A stretch of DNA of 37,552 nucleotides from Rhodovibrio sodomensis (GCF_016583645.1 NZ_NRRL01000042.1:1-37552); one strand, 5' to 3'. Counted from the stretch's first letter, positions 8,854-21,950 are shown. The notes: generated by a model from the letters alone, not told the origin. Translations and numbers: made by a program.

Positions 8854-9876
8854 CTACCCCTTCGCGCGTGGGTGGGCCTGGTCGTAGACGCGGGTCAGGC
8901 CGGTGGCGTCGACCGCGGTGTAGCGTTGGGTGGTCGACAGGCTGGCGTGGCCGAGCAGTTCCTGGATCGCGCGCAGGTCGCCGCCGGCGGACAGCAGCTG
9001 GGTGGCGAAGGTGTGGCGCAGGGCATGCGGCGTGGTCGCTTCCGACAGCCCGACCCGCCGGCGGATCTGCTGCAGCCGCTCCTGCAGCCGGCGCGCCGAG
9101 AGCGGGCCGCCGCGTACGCCCAGGAACAGCGGATCGTGCGGGCGCAGGGTGTGCGGACAGGCGGCCAGGTAGGCCTGCACCGCCTGCCCCACGATCGGCA
9201 GCAGCGGCACCCGGCGCTGCTTGTTGCCCTTGCCGGTGACCCGCAGCACCGCGTCGCGCGTGCTGGGGGCTTCCTGCACGGTCAGGGCCAGCGCCTCGCC
9301 GATCCGCAGGCCGCAGCCGTAGAGCAGCAGCATCACCGCGATGTCGCGCTTGGCGACCCACGGGTCCGGCGCCAGGTCGCGGACGCTGCGCAGCACCTCC
9401 CGCATATCCTCGCTGGTCAGCGCCTTCGGCACCTGCCGGGGCAGGCGCGGGGCCCGCACGACGCGCACGGCGGCGTTCTGCGCCAGCCCGTTGCGCGCGG
9501 TCCAGGCGAAGAAATTGCGCACGGTTGAGAGCGCCCGGGCGGTGGAGGTGCGCTGCAGGCCCTGCGCGTGCCGCTGCGCCAGCCAGGCGCGGAAGTCGGC
9601 GACCGTGAGCGCCTCCAGGTCGGCCAGACCGGGCCGGTCGCCCAGGTGGCCGGCGAGGAACGCCAGGAACGCTTGCAGGTCGCGGGCGTAGGCATCGCGG
9701 GTGTGCCGGCTGGCCTGCTTCTCGTGGCTCAGCCAGGCGTGCCAGCCCTGGATCGCACGGACCAGGTCGTCGGCGGCGAGGTCGGCCGGATCGGGCAGGC
9801 GGCCGCCCGCCCGCGGCTTCGGTGCGGCGGTCGGCGGTGCGGGGGTCGGCGGGGTTACGCCGGCAGTTCCAGCCAT
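8854..9876 (-). CDS. xerC: Tyrosine recombinase XerC
   Basis: This 340-residue site-specific recombinase would resolve chromosome dimers at dif together with XerD. The N-terminal SAM-like core-binding domain spans about residues 38-130 and the catalytic domain about 150-325. All catalytic residues are visible: Arg191 (GLRIGEAL), Lys216 (TGKGNKQR), His284 and Arg287 (HALRHTF), His310 (LLGHASL) and Tyr319 (QRYT). The first 30 residues are a proline/alanine-rich extension. The chosen ATG at 9876 lies inside the end of the upstream DUF484 gene (22-base overlap), which suggests translational coupling. XerD could be argued, but the position next to a DUF484 gene fits XerC, since DUF484 (YigA) and xerC are also neighbours in gammaproteobacteria. 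No integron or phage genes are nearby, so this is a housekeeping recombinase. Confidence 0.95.
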   Translation of the reverse strand: MAGTAGVTPPTPAPPTAAPKPRAGGRLPDPADLAADDLVRAIQGWHAWLSHEKQASRHTRDAYARDLQAFLAFLAGHLGDRPGLADLEALTVADFRAWLAQRHAQGLQRTSTARALSTVRNFFAWTARNGLAQNAAVRVVRAPRLPRQVPKALTSEDMREVLRSVRDLAPDPWVAKRDIAVMLLLYGCGLRIGEALALTVQEAPSTRDAVLRVTGKGNKQRRVPLLPIVGQAVQAYLAACPHTLRPHDPLFLGVRGGPLSARRLQERLQQIRRRVGLSEATTPHALRHTFATQLLSAGGDLRAIQELLGHASLSTTQRYTAVDATGLTRVYDQAHPRAKG

Positions 9877-10604
9877 TGCCGGATCGATGCCTCCAGCGAC
9901 TGGGCGAGGAACTGCAGCAGTTCGCTGCCCTGGCCGGGATCGAAATGGTCGGGCTTGCGCGAGCCCAGCGCCAGCAGCGCCGGCGGGGTGGCGCTGGAGA
10001 TGTTCATCCGCAGAAATCCGGCCGAGCGCACCAGCCCGGCGGCGGAGCCGAACAGCTCCGGCTCGCCCTCGATGTCGGCCAGGAAGGCGTGGGTCCGGCG
10101 GGGGCCCAGCAGCGCCTCGACCGTGCCGGCCTCCAGCTGATGAACCCCGCGGATTCGCGACGGCGCCGGGCCGTCCTGGGCCTGCTCCACGCACAGCGTG
10201 ACCGCGTCCAGGTCCAGGATCACGCCGACGTCGGTCACCACCGTATCGATCAGATGCTCGAACGAGCGCGCTTCCAGGATCGCCAGCACCGCCTGATGGA
10301 TCCGGCCGGTGGAGGCCATGTTGGCCCGGCCGGTGTACAGCAGGTCGTCGCGCGATTCCTTGAGCTGCGCGACTTCCCGGCGCAGCCGGTCGAGCATGAA
10401 CTGCTGCAGATCGACGACATCCTCGCCGTCGCCGCGGCGCGGCGGCTCCAGGATGTCCAGCAGCTCGTTGTGGCGCTTCAGGAAATCCGGGTTGCGGCGC
10501 AGGAATTCGGCCACGGACGCATCGCTCAGCGCCGGGTCGTTCGGGCCCCGGTTGGGCCCGCCCTCGGGATCGCCGGAGGTCGCGTCGGTGCCTTTCTGCG
10601 TCAT
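9855..10604 (-). CDS. DUF484 family protein (GAF-like, YigA family)
   Basis: This 249-residue protein belongs to the DUF484 family. Visible hallmarks are an N-terminal helix with [20 protein letters not shown], a coiled segment ([22 protein letters not shown]), and a GAF-like domain from about residue 95 to the end containing DAVTLCVE and [20 protein letters not shown]. The biochemical role of the family is not known. Association with xerC is conserved across proteobacteria, so a link with recombination or division is often supposed but unproven. It starts one base after the stop of the upstream aldolase gene and overlaps xerC, so the three probably form one transcript. Confidence 0.9.
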   Translation of the reverse strand: MTQKGTDATSGDPEGGPNRGPNDPALSDASVAEFLRRNPDFLKRHNELLDILEPPRRGDGEDVVDLQQFMLDRLRREVAQLKESRDDLLYTGRANMASTGRIHQAVLAILEARSFEHLIDTVVTDVGVILDLDAVTLCVEQAQDGPAPSRIRGVHQLEAGTVEALLGPRRTHAFLADIEGEPELFGSAAGLVRSAGFLRMNISSATPPALLALGSRKPDHFDPGQGSELLQFLAQSLEASIRQWLELPA

Positions 10605-10605
10605 G

Positions 10606-11283
10606 CTATTCCGCGGCCTTGCTGCGGTTCAGGATCGACTGGCCGGTCCTGGCCCAGTCGTTCAGGAAGGCGTCCAGGCCTTTGTCGGTCAACGGATGCT
10701 GGAACATCTGCCGCAGCACCTTCGGCGGCACGGTGGCGACTTCCGCGCCCATCTTGGCCGATTCGGTGACGTGGATCGGATGCCGGATCGAGGCGACCAG
10801 CACTTCCGTCGTGATCTCGGGCTGGGCCTGGAAGATCTCGCAGATCTCGCCGATCAGGGCCATGCCGTCCTGACCGATGTCGTCCAGCCGGCCGACGAAC
10901 GGGGACACGAAGGCCGCGCCCGCCTTCGCCGCGAGCAGCGCCTGGGCGGCGGAGAAGCACAGCGTCACGTTGACCTGCGTGCCCGCGTCGGCGAGCGTCT
11001 TGCACGCCTTCAGGCCGTCCGGGGTCAGCGGCACCTTGACCGCGATGTTGTCGGCGACCTTGGCGAGCTCACGGCCCTCCGCCAGCATGGTCTCGAAGTC
11101 GGTCGCCGCGACCTCCGCGCTCACCGGGCCGGGCACGATGGAGCAGATGTCGGACAGCACCTCGAAAAAGTCCCGGCCGGTCTTGGCGACCAACGAGGGG
11201 TTGGTGGTCACGCCGTCCACCAGGCCGGTGGCGGTCAGCTCCCGTATTTCGTCGATGTCGGCGGTGTCGATGAAGAATTTCAT
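10606..11283 (-). CDS. fsa: Transaldolase-like / fructose-6-phosphate aldolase
   Basis: This 225-residue TIM-barrel enzyme belongs to the short transaldolase (TalC/MipB/Fsa) family of the pentose phosphate pathway. The N-terminus [13 protein letters not shown], the [10 protein letters not shown] motif and the Schiff-base lysine Lys83 (NIAVKVPLT) are clear, and the length is typical. Sequence alone does not settle whether it acts as a transaldolase or a fructose-6-phosphate aldolase. It is the first gene of the set with the DUF484 gene and xerC, and divergent from priA with 84 bases between the start codons. The ATG at 11283 is chosen because it is the universal family start; a longer open frame upstream runs into the divergent control region. 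Confidence 0.95.
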   Translation of the reverse strand: MKFFIDTADIDEIRELTATGLVDGVTTNPSLVAKTGRDFFEVLSDICSIVPGPVSAEVAATDFETMLAEGRELAKVADNIAVKVPLTPDGLKACKTLADAGTQVNVTLCFSAAQALLAAKAGAAFVSPFVGRLDDIGQDGMALIGEICEIFQAQPEITTEVLVASIRHPIHVTESAKMGAEVATVPPKVLRQMFQHPLTDKGLDAFLNDWARTGQSILNRSKAAE

Positions 11284-11367
11284 GGCTCTCGGCCGGGTCC
11301 TTTCGTGGCAGCGGGAGCGCTGGCGCCGCGCCGAGGCACCGCAGCCGCTCGGGGTGGAGTGTATCCG

Positions 11368-13653
11368 ATGGCTGTAGAGCGCGCCAACCCTGGCCATGCC
11401 GGCGCGCCTGCCGATCGCGCGACCCCGGGCGGGACGCTGTTCGACGACGCCGAGGTACCGGCGCGCCGGGTGCGCGTGCTGCTGCCGCGCCCGCTCGATG
11501 GCGCCTACGACTACAAGCTGCCGGCCGGACTGGCGCTGGAGCCGGGCGCGCTGGTCGAGGTGCCGCTGGGCCGGCAGCGGCTGCCGGGCGCGGTCTGGGC
11601 GGTCGATCCCGACGACAGCGACGTGCCGGAGGGCAAGCTGCGCCCGGTCCAGCGGCGGTTCGACGCGCCGCCGCTGCCGGAGCCGCTGCGCCGCTTCGTC
11701 GACTGGGTCGCGGCCTATTACCTGGCCGCCCCGGGAGCGGTCTTAAAGATGTGCCTGTCGGTGCCGGCCGCGCTGGACCCGCCAACCCCGCGCGTCGGCT
11801 ACCTGCGCGCCGGCGCCGATCCCGACGCCCTTGGCCTGAAGCTGACCCGCGCCCGCCGGCGGGTGCTGGATGTGCTGGCCGACGGGCCGCCGCGCACGCT
11901 GTCGGAACTGACCCGGGAGGCCGGCGTGTCCGACGGCGTGGTCCGCGGCCTGGCCGACGCCGGGCTTCTGGAGCGGGTCGATTTGGGCCCCGGCCGGCGG
12001 TTCGAGGCGCCCGATCCGGCAACCCCCGGCCCGGCGTTGTCGCAGGCGCAGCGGACGGCGGCCGACCGGCTGTGCGCCAGGGTCGACGCCGACGACTTCT
12101 CGGTCACGCTGATCGACGGGGTGACCGGGTCCGGCAAGACGGAAGTCTATTTCGAGGCGGTGATCCGTGCGCTCGCGCAGGACCGGCAGGTGCTGGTGCT
12201 GCTGCCGGAGATCGCGTTGTCGGCCCAGTGGCTCGGCCGGTTCGAGCGGCGCTTCGGCGTCGCGCCCGCGGTCTGGCACTCCGAATTGAACCACGGCGAG
12301 CGCCGGCGGACCTGGCGCGCGGTCGCGGACGGGGAGGCGCGGGTGGTGGTCGGCGCGCGCTCCGCCCTGTTCCTGCCGTACCCCGAGTTGGGCCTGATCG
12401 TGGTCGACGAGGAGCACGAGCAGGCGTTCAAGCAGGAAGAAGGCGTGCCCTACCACGCCCGCGACATGGCCGTGGTGCGCGCGCGCCTGGGCGGCCTGCC
12501 GGCGATCCTGGTGTCCGCCACGCCGTCGTTGGAGACGATGGAGAACGTGCGCGCCGGCCGCTACGAGCGCGTGCGGCTGCCCGAACGTCACGCCGGCGCG
12601 CTGTTACCGGAGATCGCCCCGATCGACCTGCGCCAGGACCGGCCCAAGCCGATCCCGGGGCACGGCACCTCCTATCTGGCGCCCGGCCTGCGCGCGGCGC
12701 TGCGGGAGACGCTGGACCGCGGCGAGCAGGCGCTGTTGTTCCTGAACCGGCGCGGCTACGCGCCGCTGACGCTGTGCCGCACCTGCGGCTTCCGCCTGCA
12801 GTGCCCGCACTGCACCGCCTGGCTGGTCGAGCACCGGCTGATCCGGCAGCTGCAGTGCCACCACTGCGGCTTCGCTCAGCGCCCGCCGGCGACGTGCCCC
12901 GACTGCGGCGACAGCGACTCGTTCGCCGCCTGCGGCCCCGGCGTGGAACGGCTGGCGGAGGAGGTCAGCACACTGTTCCCGCACGCCCGCGTGGCGCTGA
13001 TGGCCTCCGACACCGTGACCGGGCCGGACAGCGCGCAACGGTTCGTGGAATCGGTGCAGAACCGGGAGGTCGACCTGCTGATCGGCACCCAGATCGTGGC
13101 CAAGGGCAACCACTTCCCCGACCTGACGCTGGTCGGCGTGGTCGACGCGGATTTGGGGCTCTCGGGCGGCGACCTGCGGGCCGGCGAGCGGACCTACCAG
13201 ATGCTGCACCAGGTGGCCGGCCGCGCCGGCCGGGCCGAGCGGCCGGGCCGGGTCCTGCTGCAGACCTACGAGCCGGGCCACGCGGTGCTGCGCGCCCTGG
13301 TGGAGGGCGAACGCGACCGCTTCCTTGAAGTTGAGGCGGAGGGGCGCAAGGCCGCCGGCATGCCGCCGTTCACCCGCCTGGCCGCCCTGATCCTGTCGAG
13401 CGAGGACGAGGCGGCGGTGGACCAGACCGCGCGTGCGCTGGCCCTCGCCGCGCCGGATCAGGACGGGGTCGAGGTGCTCGGCCCCGCGCCCGCGCCGCTC
13501 GCCGTCCTGCGCGGCCGGCACCGCCGGCGCCTGTTGTTCAAGACCCGCCGCGACCTGGCCCCGCAACCGATCCTGCGCGCCTGGCTCAGCAAGGTGCAGG
13601 TGCCGAGCAAGGTGCGGCTCACGGTGGATGTGGATCCGTATACGTTCTTGTGA
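11368..13653 (+). CDS. priA: Primosomal protein N' (PriA helicase)
   Basis: This 761-residue 3'-to-5' superfamily 2 helicase reloads the replisome at stalled forks. In order it has a 3'-DNA-binding domain (about 30-130), a winged-helix segment (about 155-205), helicase lobe 1 with Walker [10 protein letters not shown] (251-259) and the DEEH box (347-350), and helicase lobe 2 interrupted by the zinc domain. The zinc domain is complete, with four CxxC pairs beginning at Cys470 (CRTC, CPHC, CHHC, CPDC). Lobe 2 motifs [13 protein letters not shown] and [19 protein letters not shown] follow, then a C-terminal domain. A GGAG site nine bases before the ATG supports this start; an in-frame GTG nine bases upstream is an alternative. 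The next housekeeping gene is atpH, after the accessory module. Confidence 0.96.
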   Translation: MAVERANPGHAGAPADRATPGGTLFDDAEVPARRVRVLLPRPLDGAYDYKLPAGLALEPGALVEVPLGRQRLPGAVWAVDPDDSDVPEGKLRPVQRRFDAPPLPEPLRRFVDWVAAYYLAAPGAVLKMCLSVPAALDPPTPRVGYLRAGADPDALGLKLTRARRRVLDVLADGPPRTLSELTREAGVSDGVVRGLADAGLLERVDLGPGRRFEAPDPATPGPALSQAQRTAADRLCARVDADDFSVTLIDGVTGSGKTEVYFEAVIRALAQDRQVLVLLPEIALSAQWLGRFERRFGVAPAVWHSELNHGERRRTWRAVADGEARVVVGARSALFLPYPELGLIVVDEEHEQAFKQEEGVPYHARDMAVVRARLGGLPAILVSATPSLETMENVRAGRYERVRLPERHAGALLPEIAPIDLRQDRPKPIPGHGTSYLAPGLRAALRETLDRGEQALLFLNRRGYAPLTLCRTCGFRLQCPHCTAWLVEHRLIRQLQCHHCGFAQRPPATCPDCGDSDSFAACGPGVERLAEEVSTLFPHARVALMASDTVTGPDSAQRFVESVQNREVDLLIGTQIVAKGNHFPDLTLVGVVDADLGLSGGDLRAGERTYQMLHQVAGRAGRAERPGRVLLQTYEPGHAVLRALVEGERDRFLEVEAEGRKAAGMPPFTRLAALILSSEDEAAVDQTARALALAAPDQDGVEVLGPAPAPLAVLRGRHRRRLLFKTRRDLAPQPILRAWLSKVQVPSKVRLTVDVDPYTFL

Positions 13654-13763
13654 CCGGGGCCTTGTGGGCCCAGCGGGGCGCTTGTTTTCGGCGAATAGCG
13701 ACCTTAGAGTGTATTTCTATGAATTGAAACACGTCGTGCGAGTTTTCAATATGCGGGATCCGC

Positions 13764-13792
13764 TTGCATTTCGTGCAATCTCTTGCTATATG
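13764..13792 (+). promoter_or_regulatory. Probable promoter of the 13.8-15.2 kb module
   Basis: TTGCAT (13764-13769) and TATATG (13787-13792) are 17 bases apart in an AT-richer island. The predicted start near 13799 would give a leader of about ten bases before the GTG at 13809. The spacing is ideal but each box matches consensus only in part. Confidence 0.45.
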
Positions 13793-13808
13793 GTGGGGAC
13801 GCAGACCC

Positions 13809-14201
13809 GTGAGCTATGACCTTCGGGTGGAACAGAATGCCGAGGACGCTCTGATTGAGCTGGCGCGGCGTTACGCGAAGCAACTGCCGTACGCGAACAA
13901 GATCGTCTCGGTGATCCGGATCGTGGACACGACATTCCTCGACGAGGTGGCAGAGGGCCATCATGGCGCCGGAGTCCCTGTCGGCACCGGCGCCGTCCGT
14001 GTCTACACGGTGCCGCAGGACCTGCTGGGAAGTCGGCGTCCGAGCCTGGACGTTCGTGTCGCCGTCGCGTCCACCGCGGCAAACCTGTTTCACGTCAGCG
14101 AGGCCGACCCAGCGGCCGGATCGTCTGTCGGCGAGGCGGCTGATCTTGTGGATCGCCAGCAGGTCGCCGAAGCTCTGCTCGCCGAGGACGACGGCAGTTA
14201 G
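13809..14201 (+). CDS. Hypothetical protein of unknown function (first gene of module)
   Basis: I do not recognise this 130-residue protein. It has no signal peptide or membrane helix. It begins with SYDLRVEQNAEDALIELARRYAKQ, likely strand then helix, contains several hydrophobic strands (KIVSVIRIV, AVRVYTV, LDVRVAVAS) and ends in an acidic helix (VDRQQVAEALLAEDDGS), so it is probably a small soluble alpha/beta protein. The GTG start at 13809 is chosen because it has a GGGGA site and lies just downstream of the promoter-like sequence; the longer frame from 13764 would begin inside that promoter. The XRE gene follows 33 bases after its stop. The gene lies between priA and the atp operon, which are usually close neighbours, so it is probably an accessory insertion. 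Confidence 0.7.
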   Translation: MSYDLRVEQNAEDALIELARRYAKQLPYANKIVSVIRIVDTTFLDEVAEGHHGAGVPVGTGAVRVYTVPQDLLGSRRPSLDVRVAVASTAANLFHVSEADPAAGSSVGEAADLVDRQQVAEALLAEDDGS

Positions 14202-14234
14202 CTGGCTAATACGATGATTGAGAAGGACCCCGGT

Positions 14235-14906
14235 ATGGCAAGCCAGACGAACAGCCCCGTCGCGCGCGGCGAGACCGCTGTCCCCGCCGAGCAGGCGGAC
14301 ATGCGTGTCATGGAGGCGTTGGATGCGCAGACGCGTGATCGGATCGAGCGCGTACGCGCTTTCGCCGACGAAGTTCGGAATGCGATCCGCACACTGCGCC
14401 GCGAAGCGCATGGACTGAAGCAAAGCGAACTCGCCGAGCGCCTGGGCGTGTCCACCTCGACCGTCTCGCGACTGGAAAGTGGTAACGGCCTGAGTGGTCT
14501 CGACCTGGAACTCGTCCTGTTCGCGTTCGCCGAGCTGAACGCCGCGCCCATGCTGACTTTGCTGGATCCAAGCTCGCCGGGCGCCGGCCAAGTGGTGGAC
14601 TTCACCAGTTGGCCCGAAACGCGGGCGCTCAACCGTGGTGGCCAAGCGGCGGCGCAGTCCGATGCAACCGTCGAGACGCAGGCGATAGCAGCCAGCCATC
14701 AGCGTGGCCACAGGGCAGCGACGGTCGAGAGCCTGGACGCGGTGGCCTATGGCCTGCAGAGCGAACTGAGAGCCATGCGGCTGGAACTGACCCGGCTCAG
14801 CGACCAGTTCAGCGCTCCGGCCAAAAGCACTACCGCGTCCGCCGCGTCTGCGGGTGCTCGCGTCTCGCCAAACGACAAGGCGTCGGCGAGCGGCGCGTCT
14901 AGCTGA
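14235..14906 (+). CDS. XRE-family helix-turn-helix transcriptional regulator
   Basis: This 223-residue protein carries one XRE/Cro-CI type helix-turn-helix at about residues 45-105, with the core LKQSELAERLGVSTSTVSRLESG (61-83, quoted here in parts: LKQSELAERLGV and STSTVSRLESG). A linker rich in Ala, Gln and Thr follows, then a possible coiled helix (LDAVAYGLQSELRAMRLELTRLSDQF) and a Ser/Ala-rich tail. The ATG at 14235 has AAGGA seven bases upstream; the ATG at 14214 has no such site. The middle gene of a three-gene set, it most likely regulates the set, perhaps as an antitoxin-like repressor, but the target is unknown. The long C-terminal half is not a domain I recognise. Confidence 0.85.
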   Translation: MASQTNSPVARGETAVPAEQADMRVMEALDAQTRDRIERVRAFADEVRNAIRTLRREAHGLKQSELAERLGVSTSTVSRLESGNGLSGLDLELVLFAFAELNAAPMLTLLDPSSPGAGQVVDFTSWPETRALNRGGQAAAQSDATVETQAIAASHQRGHRAATVESLDAVAYGLQSELRAMRLELTRLSDQFSAPAKSTTASAASAGARVSPNDKASASGASS

Positions 14907-14932
14907 CGTTACAGGGCGGGCAGGAGGCTTCG

Positions 14933-15238
14933 ATGTTGCCGTTGGCGGTAGATGTCCTCGGCTTTGGCGGGTTCGCCATGATCCTTGTGCAGAGCGGTCT
15001 GGAACTCCACCGGCGTTACCGTATCGAGTGCGAGGAATCACAAATCGAGGGGCTGCGCCGCCAGGCCGGCACAGATCCGCATGGCAGCGCGGAAGCCGCT
15101 CTGCGCGTGCTGGAAGAGGTCAAAGCACAGCTTGGCCGTTTCCGCCCCTGGCAGGGCTGGTTGTTCCTGCTGGGTGCGGTGGCCTTGACGGCATCTTACC
15201 TTCTGCGGGTCATCCAGCACGCCTTGCCCGCCGTCTAA
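14933..15238 (+). CDS. Small two-helix membrane protein of unknown function
   Basis: This 101-residue protein has two hydrophobic helices: about residues 3-23 (VDVLGFGGFAMILVQSG) and about 74-95 (QGWLFLLGAVALTASYLLRVI). Between them lies a charged, helical stretch of about 50 residues (LHRRYRIECEESQIEGL, ALRVLEEVKAQL) likely in the cytoplasm. A strong AGGAGG site lies five bases before the ATG. It follows the XRE gene by 26 bases, so it is probably cotranscribed. It does not resemble AtpI or other ATP synthase proteins that I know, although the atp operon starts 263 bases downstream. A membrane effector or a sensor partner are both possible. Confidence 0.75.
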   Translation: MLPLAVDVLGFGGFAMILVQSGLELHRRYRIECEESQIEGLRRQAGTDPHGSAEAALRVLEEVKAQLGRFRPWQGWLFLLGAVALTASYLLRVIQHALPAV

Positions 15239-15370
15239 AACCGCCGTTCGCCGCCGCAGACTCGCCCGCCCTGCATTCCGCCGGTCTCACGGCGCGCTTC
15301 GATGTGTTATTGGATGCGCTGGCAGACCACGTTTCGAAGCCCACCCACCGCCTTGCAACCCCGTTGGGGC

Positions 15371-15376
15371 TATGAT
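15371..15376 (+). promoter_or_regulatory. Possible -10 element of the atp operon promoter
   Basis: TATGAT matches the -10 consensus at five of six positions and lies about 125 bases before atpH. No good -35 is found at 16-18 bases; a TTGCAA is too close (12 bases). The whole 15239-15501 gap has no other signal that I can see. Read-through from the upstream module is possible. Confidence 0.25.
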
Positions 15377-15501
15377 ACCAAACGCGCGCTTTCGGGCCGG
15401 GAGGGCTCGGAAGCGCCGTACGCCTTGCACGCACGCGCACTCGGCCGGGCGCAGCCCGAGCCGTCGCGACCTTCTTTTATACCTCAAGGGGGCCTTCCGC
15501 C

Positions 15502-16061
15502 TTGCCAGCCGAAAGCAAGCCTGTCGGAGGTCTGGCCGCGCGCTACGCGCACGCGCTCCTCGACCTGGCGGAGCAGCAGAAGAAGCTCGACCAGGTGGCC
15601 GAGGACCTGCGCGGCCTGCGCGCGCTGATCGACGGCAGCGATGAGTTCCGCCGCCTGCTGCGGAACCCGCTGTTCGACCGGGACAAGCAGGACGCCGCGA
15701 TGACGGCGGTGTTGGACAAGGCCGGGGTCGACCCGGTGACCAAGAATTTCTGCCTGGTGGTGTCGAAGAACCGCCGAATGTTCGCGCTGCCGGAGATGAT
15801 CGACGGATATCTCCAGGAGCTGGCGCGCAAGCGGGGCGAGGTGACCGCCCGGGTCACGGTCGCGCGCGAGCTGAACAAGGACCAGGAATCCGCCCTGAAC
15901 GACGCGCTCAAGCGCAGCGTGGGCGGCAAGGTAAATATCGAGACCCGCGTCGACCCCGAGCTGATCGGCGGCATGGTGGTGCACGTGGGCAGCCGTATGA
16001 TCGACAATTCCCTGCGCAGTAAGCTCAATCGACTGCAGCAGCAGATGAAAGGGGCTGGCTG

Positions 16062-16062
<1 letters not shown>
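15502..16062 (+). CDS. atpH: F1F0 ATP synthase subunit delta
   Basis: This 186-residue stator subunit links the F1 head to the peripheral stalk of ATP synthase (the OSCP counterpart). The family pattern [26 protein letters not shown] is at the N-terminus, and the conserved C-terminal part includes [20 protein letters not shown]. The start is a TTG with an AAGGGGG site about nine bases upstream. The stop codon overlaps the atpA start (TGATG). It is the first gene of atpHAGDC; as in other alphaproteobacteria the F0 genes are not in this operon. Confidence 0.96.
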
Positions 16063-17591
<1,529 letters not shown>

Positions 17592-17654
17592 ACCGCCGGC
17601 GCGAAGCGGGCCGTCGTCTAAAGGGATCGCCTCGAACGGGAGCGGCACAGCACC

Positions 17655-20115
<2,461 letters not shown>

Positions 20116-20221
20116 ACACCGCCGGGTCCGGTCCGCTGCCGGTTCCGGGGGCGCCTTTGGCGCCGGTCCGGGACCGGGCTGACCGAGCGTCCGCGCGGTC
20201 CAATCGGGAGCGTTTTCGCCG

Positions 20222-20644
20222 ATGGCGGAACAGGAACAGATCGCCTTCGAGCTGGTCTCGCCGGAACAGCTGCTGCTGTCCGAGGGGGCCGATATGGTCG
20301 TCATCCCGGGTGCCGACGGCGACATCGGCGCGATGTACCGGCACGCGCCGCTGATCACCTCGCTGAAGGCGGGCGTGGTCGGGCTGTACGACGGCCGCAC
20401 GGTGCGCGACCGCTATTTCGTGGCCGGCGGCTTCGCCGAGATCACGAACGAGCGTTGCACCGTTCTGGCGGAACACCCGATCAAGGTGTCCGAGCTCAAG
20501 CGGGCGGACGTCGAGCAGGAACTCAAGAACGCCCGCGAGGACGTGCAGGACGCCAAGAGCGAGGAAGAACGCGCCGACGCCGAGCGGCGCGTCGATGTCG
20601 CGGACGCCAAGCTGCGCGCCCTGCACGCGGTCGAGCAGGGCTGA
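20222..20644 (+). CDS. atpC: F1F0 ATP synthase subunit epsilon
   Basis: This 140-residue rotor subunit can inhibit ATP hydrolysis. The N-terminal beta-sandwich (FELVSPEQLLLSEGADMVVIPG, DIGAMYRHAPLI) and the C-terminal pair of helices (VEQELKNAREDVQDAKSEEERADAERR) are both present, so the regulatory arm is complete. It is the last gene of the operon, with a strong terminator 80 bases downstream. Confidence 0.97.
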   Translation: MAEQEQIAFELVSPEQLLLSEGADMVVIPGADGDIGAMYRHAPLITSLKAGVVGLYDGRTVRDRYFVAGGFAEITNERCTVLAEHPIKVSELKRADVEQELKNAREDVQDAKSEEERADAERRVDVADAKLRALHAVEQG

Positions 20645-20726
20645 CGCTTCGGTAAAGCGGCTGAAACTGGGAGCCACCACTCGGCATCTTACCCCAGAGC
20701 CACAAACGCACCGCATCGACAGGCTA

Positions 20727-20765
20727 AACCGGGGCCCGTGGGATCACGGGCCCCGGTTGTTTTGT
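20727..20765 (+). terminator. Rho-independent terminator of the atp operon
   Basis: CCGGGGCCCGTG pairs with CACGGGCCCCGG around the loop GGAT, followed by TTGTTTTG. The 12-bp perfect stem with a T-rich tail is a strong terminator. The rest of the 20645-20965 gap holds the promoter of the next gene and nothing else that I recognise. Confidence 0.9.
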
Positions 20766-20857
20766 GTCACAGGCGTGAAACACACCGGATCGATGCACGT
20801 TGACGACGGTAGGGTGAAAACCGGGCCATGCGGGCCTTCCCGCTCGCTCCACGGGGC

Positions 20858-20888
20858 TTGAATCCCGCGGCAGCCGTGGCTTTATAGA
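20858..20888 (+). promoter_or_regulatory. Possible promoter of the ferritin-like gene
   Basis: TTGAAT (20858-20863) and TATAGA (20883-20888) are 19 bases apart, or 18 if the -10 is read as TTATAG. The leader would be about 70 bases. It lies between a strong terminator and the gene, so a promoter is needed somewhere here. Confidence 0.4.
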
Positions 20889-20965
20889 GCCTAGGGGCTG
20901 TTAACCATATCGCCAGTCACGCCACACGACGCGTTCCAGCGACGAAGACGAGGCGCGGATACCTG

Positions 20966-21880
20966 ATGGCCGAAACACAGACCACGGCGGCACACGCCGC
21001 CACCCAGACCGAGGCGCCGCAGTCGGCCGAGCGGAAGACCAAGAAGCCGGTCGACGCGCAGCGCCACTGGGACATGAACACGGACATCCCGTGGGACAAG
21101 TTCGACCCGTCGAAGGTCGACCCTGAGCTGCTCAAGATCATCAAGGCCGCCTCGATGGTCGAGTTCAACGCATGGGACTACGCGACCTATCTGAATAACG
21201 TCTTCTCCGACGATCCCGACGCGGTCGAGGAGTTCAACCACTGGGCCTACGAGGAGGTCCAGCACGGGCAGGCGCTCGGCAAGTGGGCGGAATACGCCGA
21301 TCCCAACTGGCGCCACAAGGAACATTTCGACCGCTTCGTCGCCGGCTTCCGCCCGGACATCGACGCCACCCAGTCGATCCGCGGCAGCCGCGCCGGCGAA
21401 ATGGTGGCGCGCTGCATGGTCGAGATCGGCACCTCGTCCTACTACGGCTCGATCGGCCAGCACACGCAAGAGCCGGTGCTGCAGGAGATCTGCAAGCGCA
21501 TCGCCGCGGACGAGCTGCGCCACTACAAGATGTTCTACAAGAACATGAAGCGCTACCTGGAGAGCGAGAACCCGACCCGGATCCGGCGCCTGCGCGTCGC
21601 GCTCGGCCGGGTGCTGGAGACGGAGGACGACGAACTCTCCTACGCCTATTACGCGGCCAACTGCGATCCCAGTACCGCGTACGACCGCAGGACCTACAAT
21701 CAGGCCTACATGCGCCGGGCGTTCGAGTTCTATCACCCCAAGCAGATCGAGCGCGCGGTCTCGATGACGCTCAAGGCCTCCGGCTTCAACCCGCAGAGCT
21801 GGTACGCCCAGATGGCCGCGCGCGGCGCCTGGTGGTTCGTCCGCCACCGCGCGTCCCGCCTGGCGGCCGCGAACGCGTAA
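20966..21880 (+). CDS. Ferritin-like di-iron protein (acyl-ACP desaturase/AurF-like superfamily)
   Basis: This 304-residue soluble protein shows the full ligand set of a four-helix-bundle di-iron centre: Glu66, Glu97-x-x-His100 (EEVQH), Glu153, and Glu183-x-x-His186 (DELRH). The segment GEMVARCMVEIGTSSYYGSI followed by a DExRH helix recalls acyl-ACP desaturases and related oxygenases, while 304 residues is long for a rubrerythrin. The first 30 residues are Ala/Thr/Gln-rich and probably disordered; there is no signal peptide. The substrate is unknown; I infer oxygen or peroxide chemistry, such as desaturation or hydroxylation. It has its own predicted promoter and terminator and so stands as a single gene downstream of the atp operon. 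Confidence 0.8.
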   Translation: MAETQTTAAHAATQTEAPQSAERKTKKPVDAQRHWDMNTDIPWDKFDPSKVDPELLKIIKAASMVEFNAWDYATYLNNVFSDDPDAVEEFNHWAYEEVQHGQALGKWAEYADPNWRHKEHFDRFVAGFRPDIDATQSIRGSRAGEMVARCMVEIGTSSYYGSIGQHTQEPVLQEICKRIAADELRHYKMFYKNMKRYLESENPTRIRRLRVALGRVLETEDDELSYAYYAANCDPSTAYDRRTYNQAYMRRAFEFYHPKQIERAVSMTLKASGFNPQSWYAQMAARGAWWFVRHRASRLAAANA

Positions 21881-21913
21881 AGCGGCAACCACAACGACCC
21901 GACGTTGCACGCA

Positions 21914-21950
21914 GCCGCCGGCGGCCCAACCGCCGGCGGCTTTTCGTTTT
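21914..21950 (+). terminator. Rho-independent terminator of the ferritin-like gene
   Basis: GCCGCCGGCG (21914-21923) pairs perfectly with CGCCGGCGGC (21931-21940) across a 7-base loop and is followed by TTTTCGTTTT. A clear terminator just 33 bases after the stop codon. Confidence 0.9.

Noticed and set aside
8854..9876. Integrase of a mobile element
   Set aside because: The tyrosine recombinase is next to a DUF484 gene as in chromosomal xerC loci and there are no phage, cassette or attachment-site signs.
10309..11367. Long N-terminal extension of the priA frame
   Set aside because: It is antisense to the DUF484 and aldolase genes, and PriA homology begins only after the ATG at 11368.
13654..13690. 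Possible terminator after priA (GGGCC...GGCCC)
   Set aside because: Only a 5-bp stem and the T run is displaced by about ten bases.
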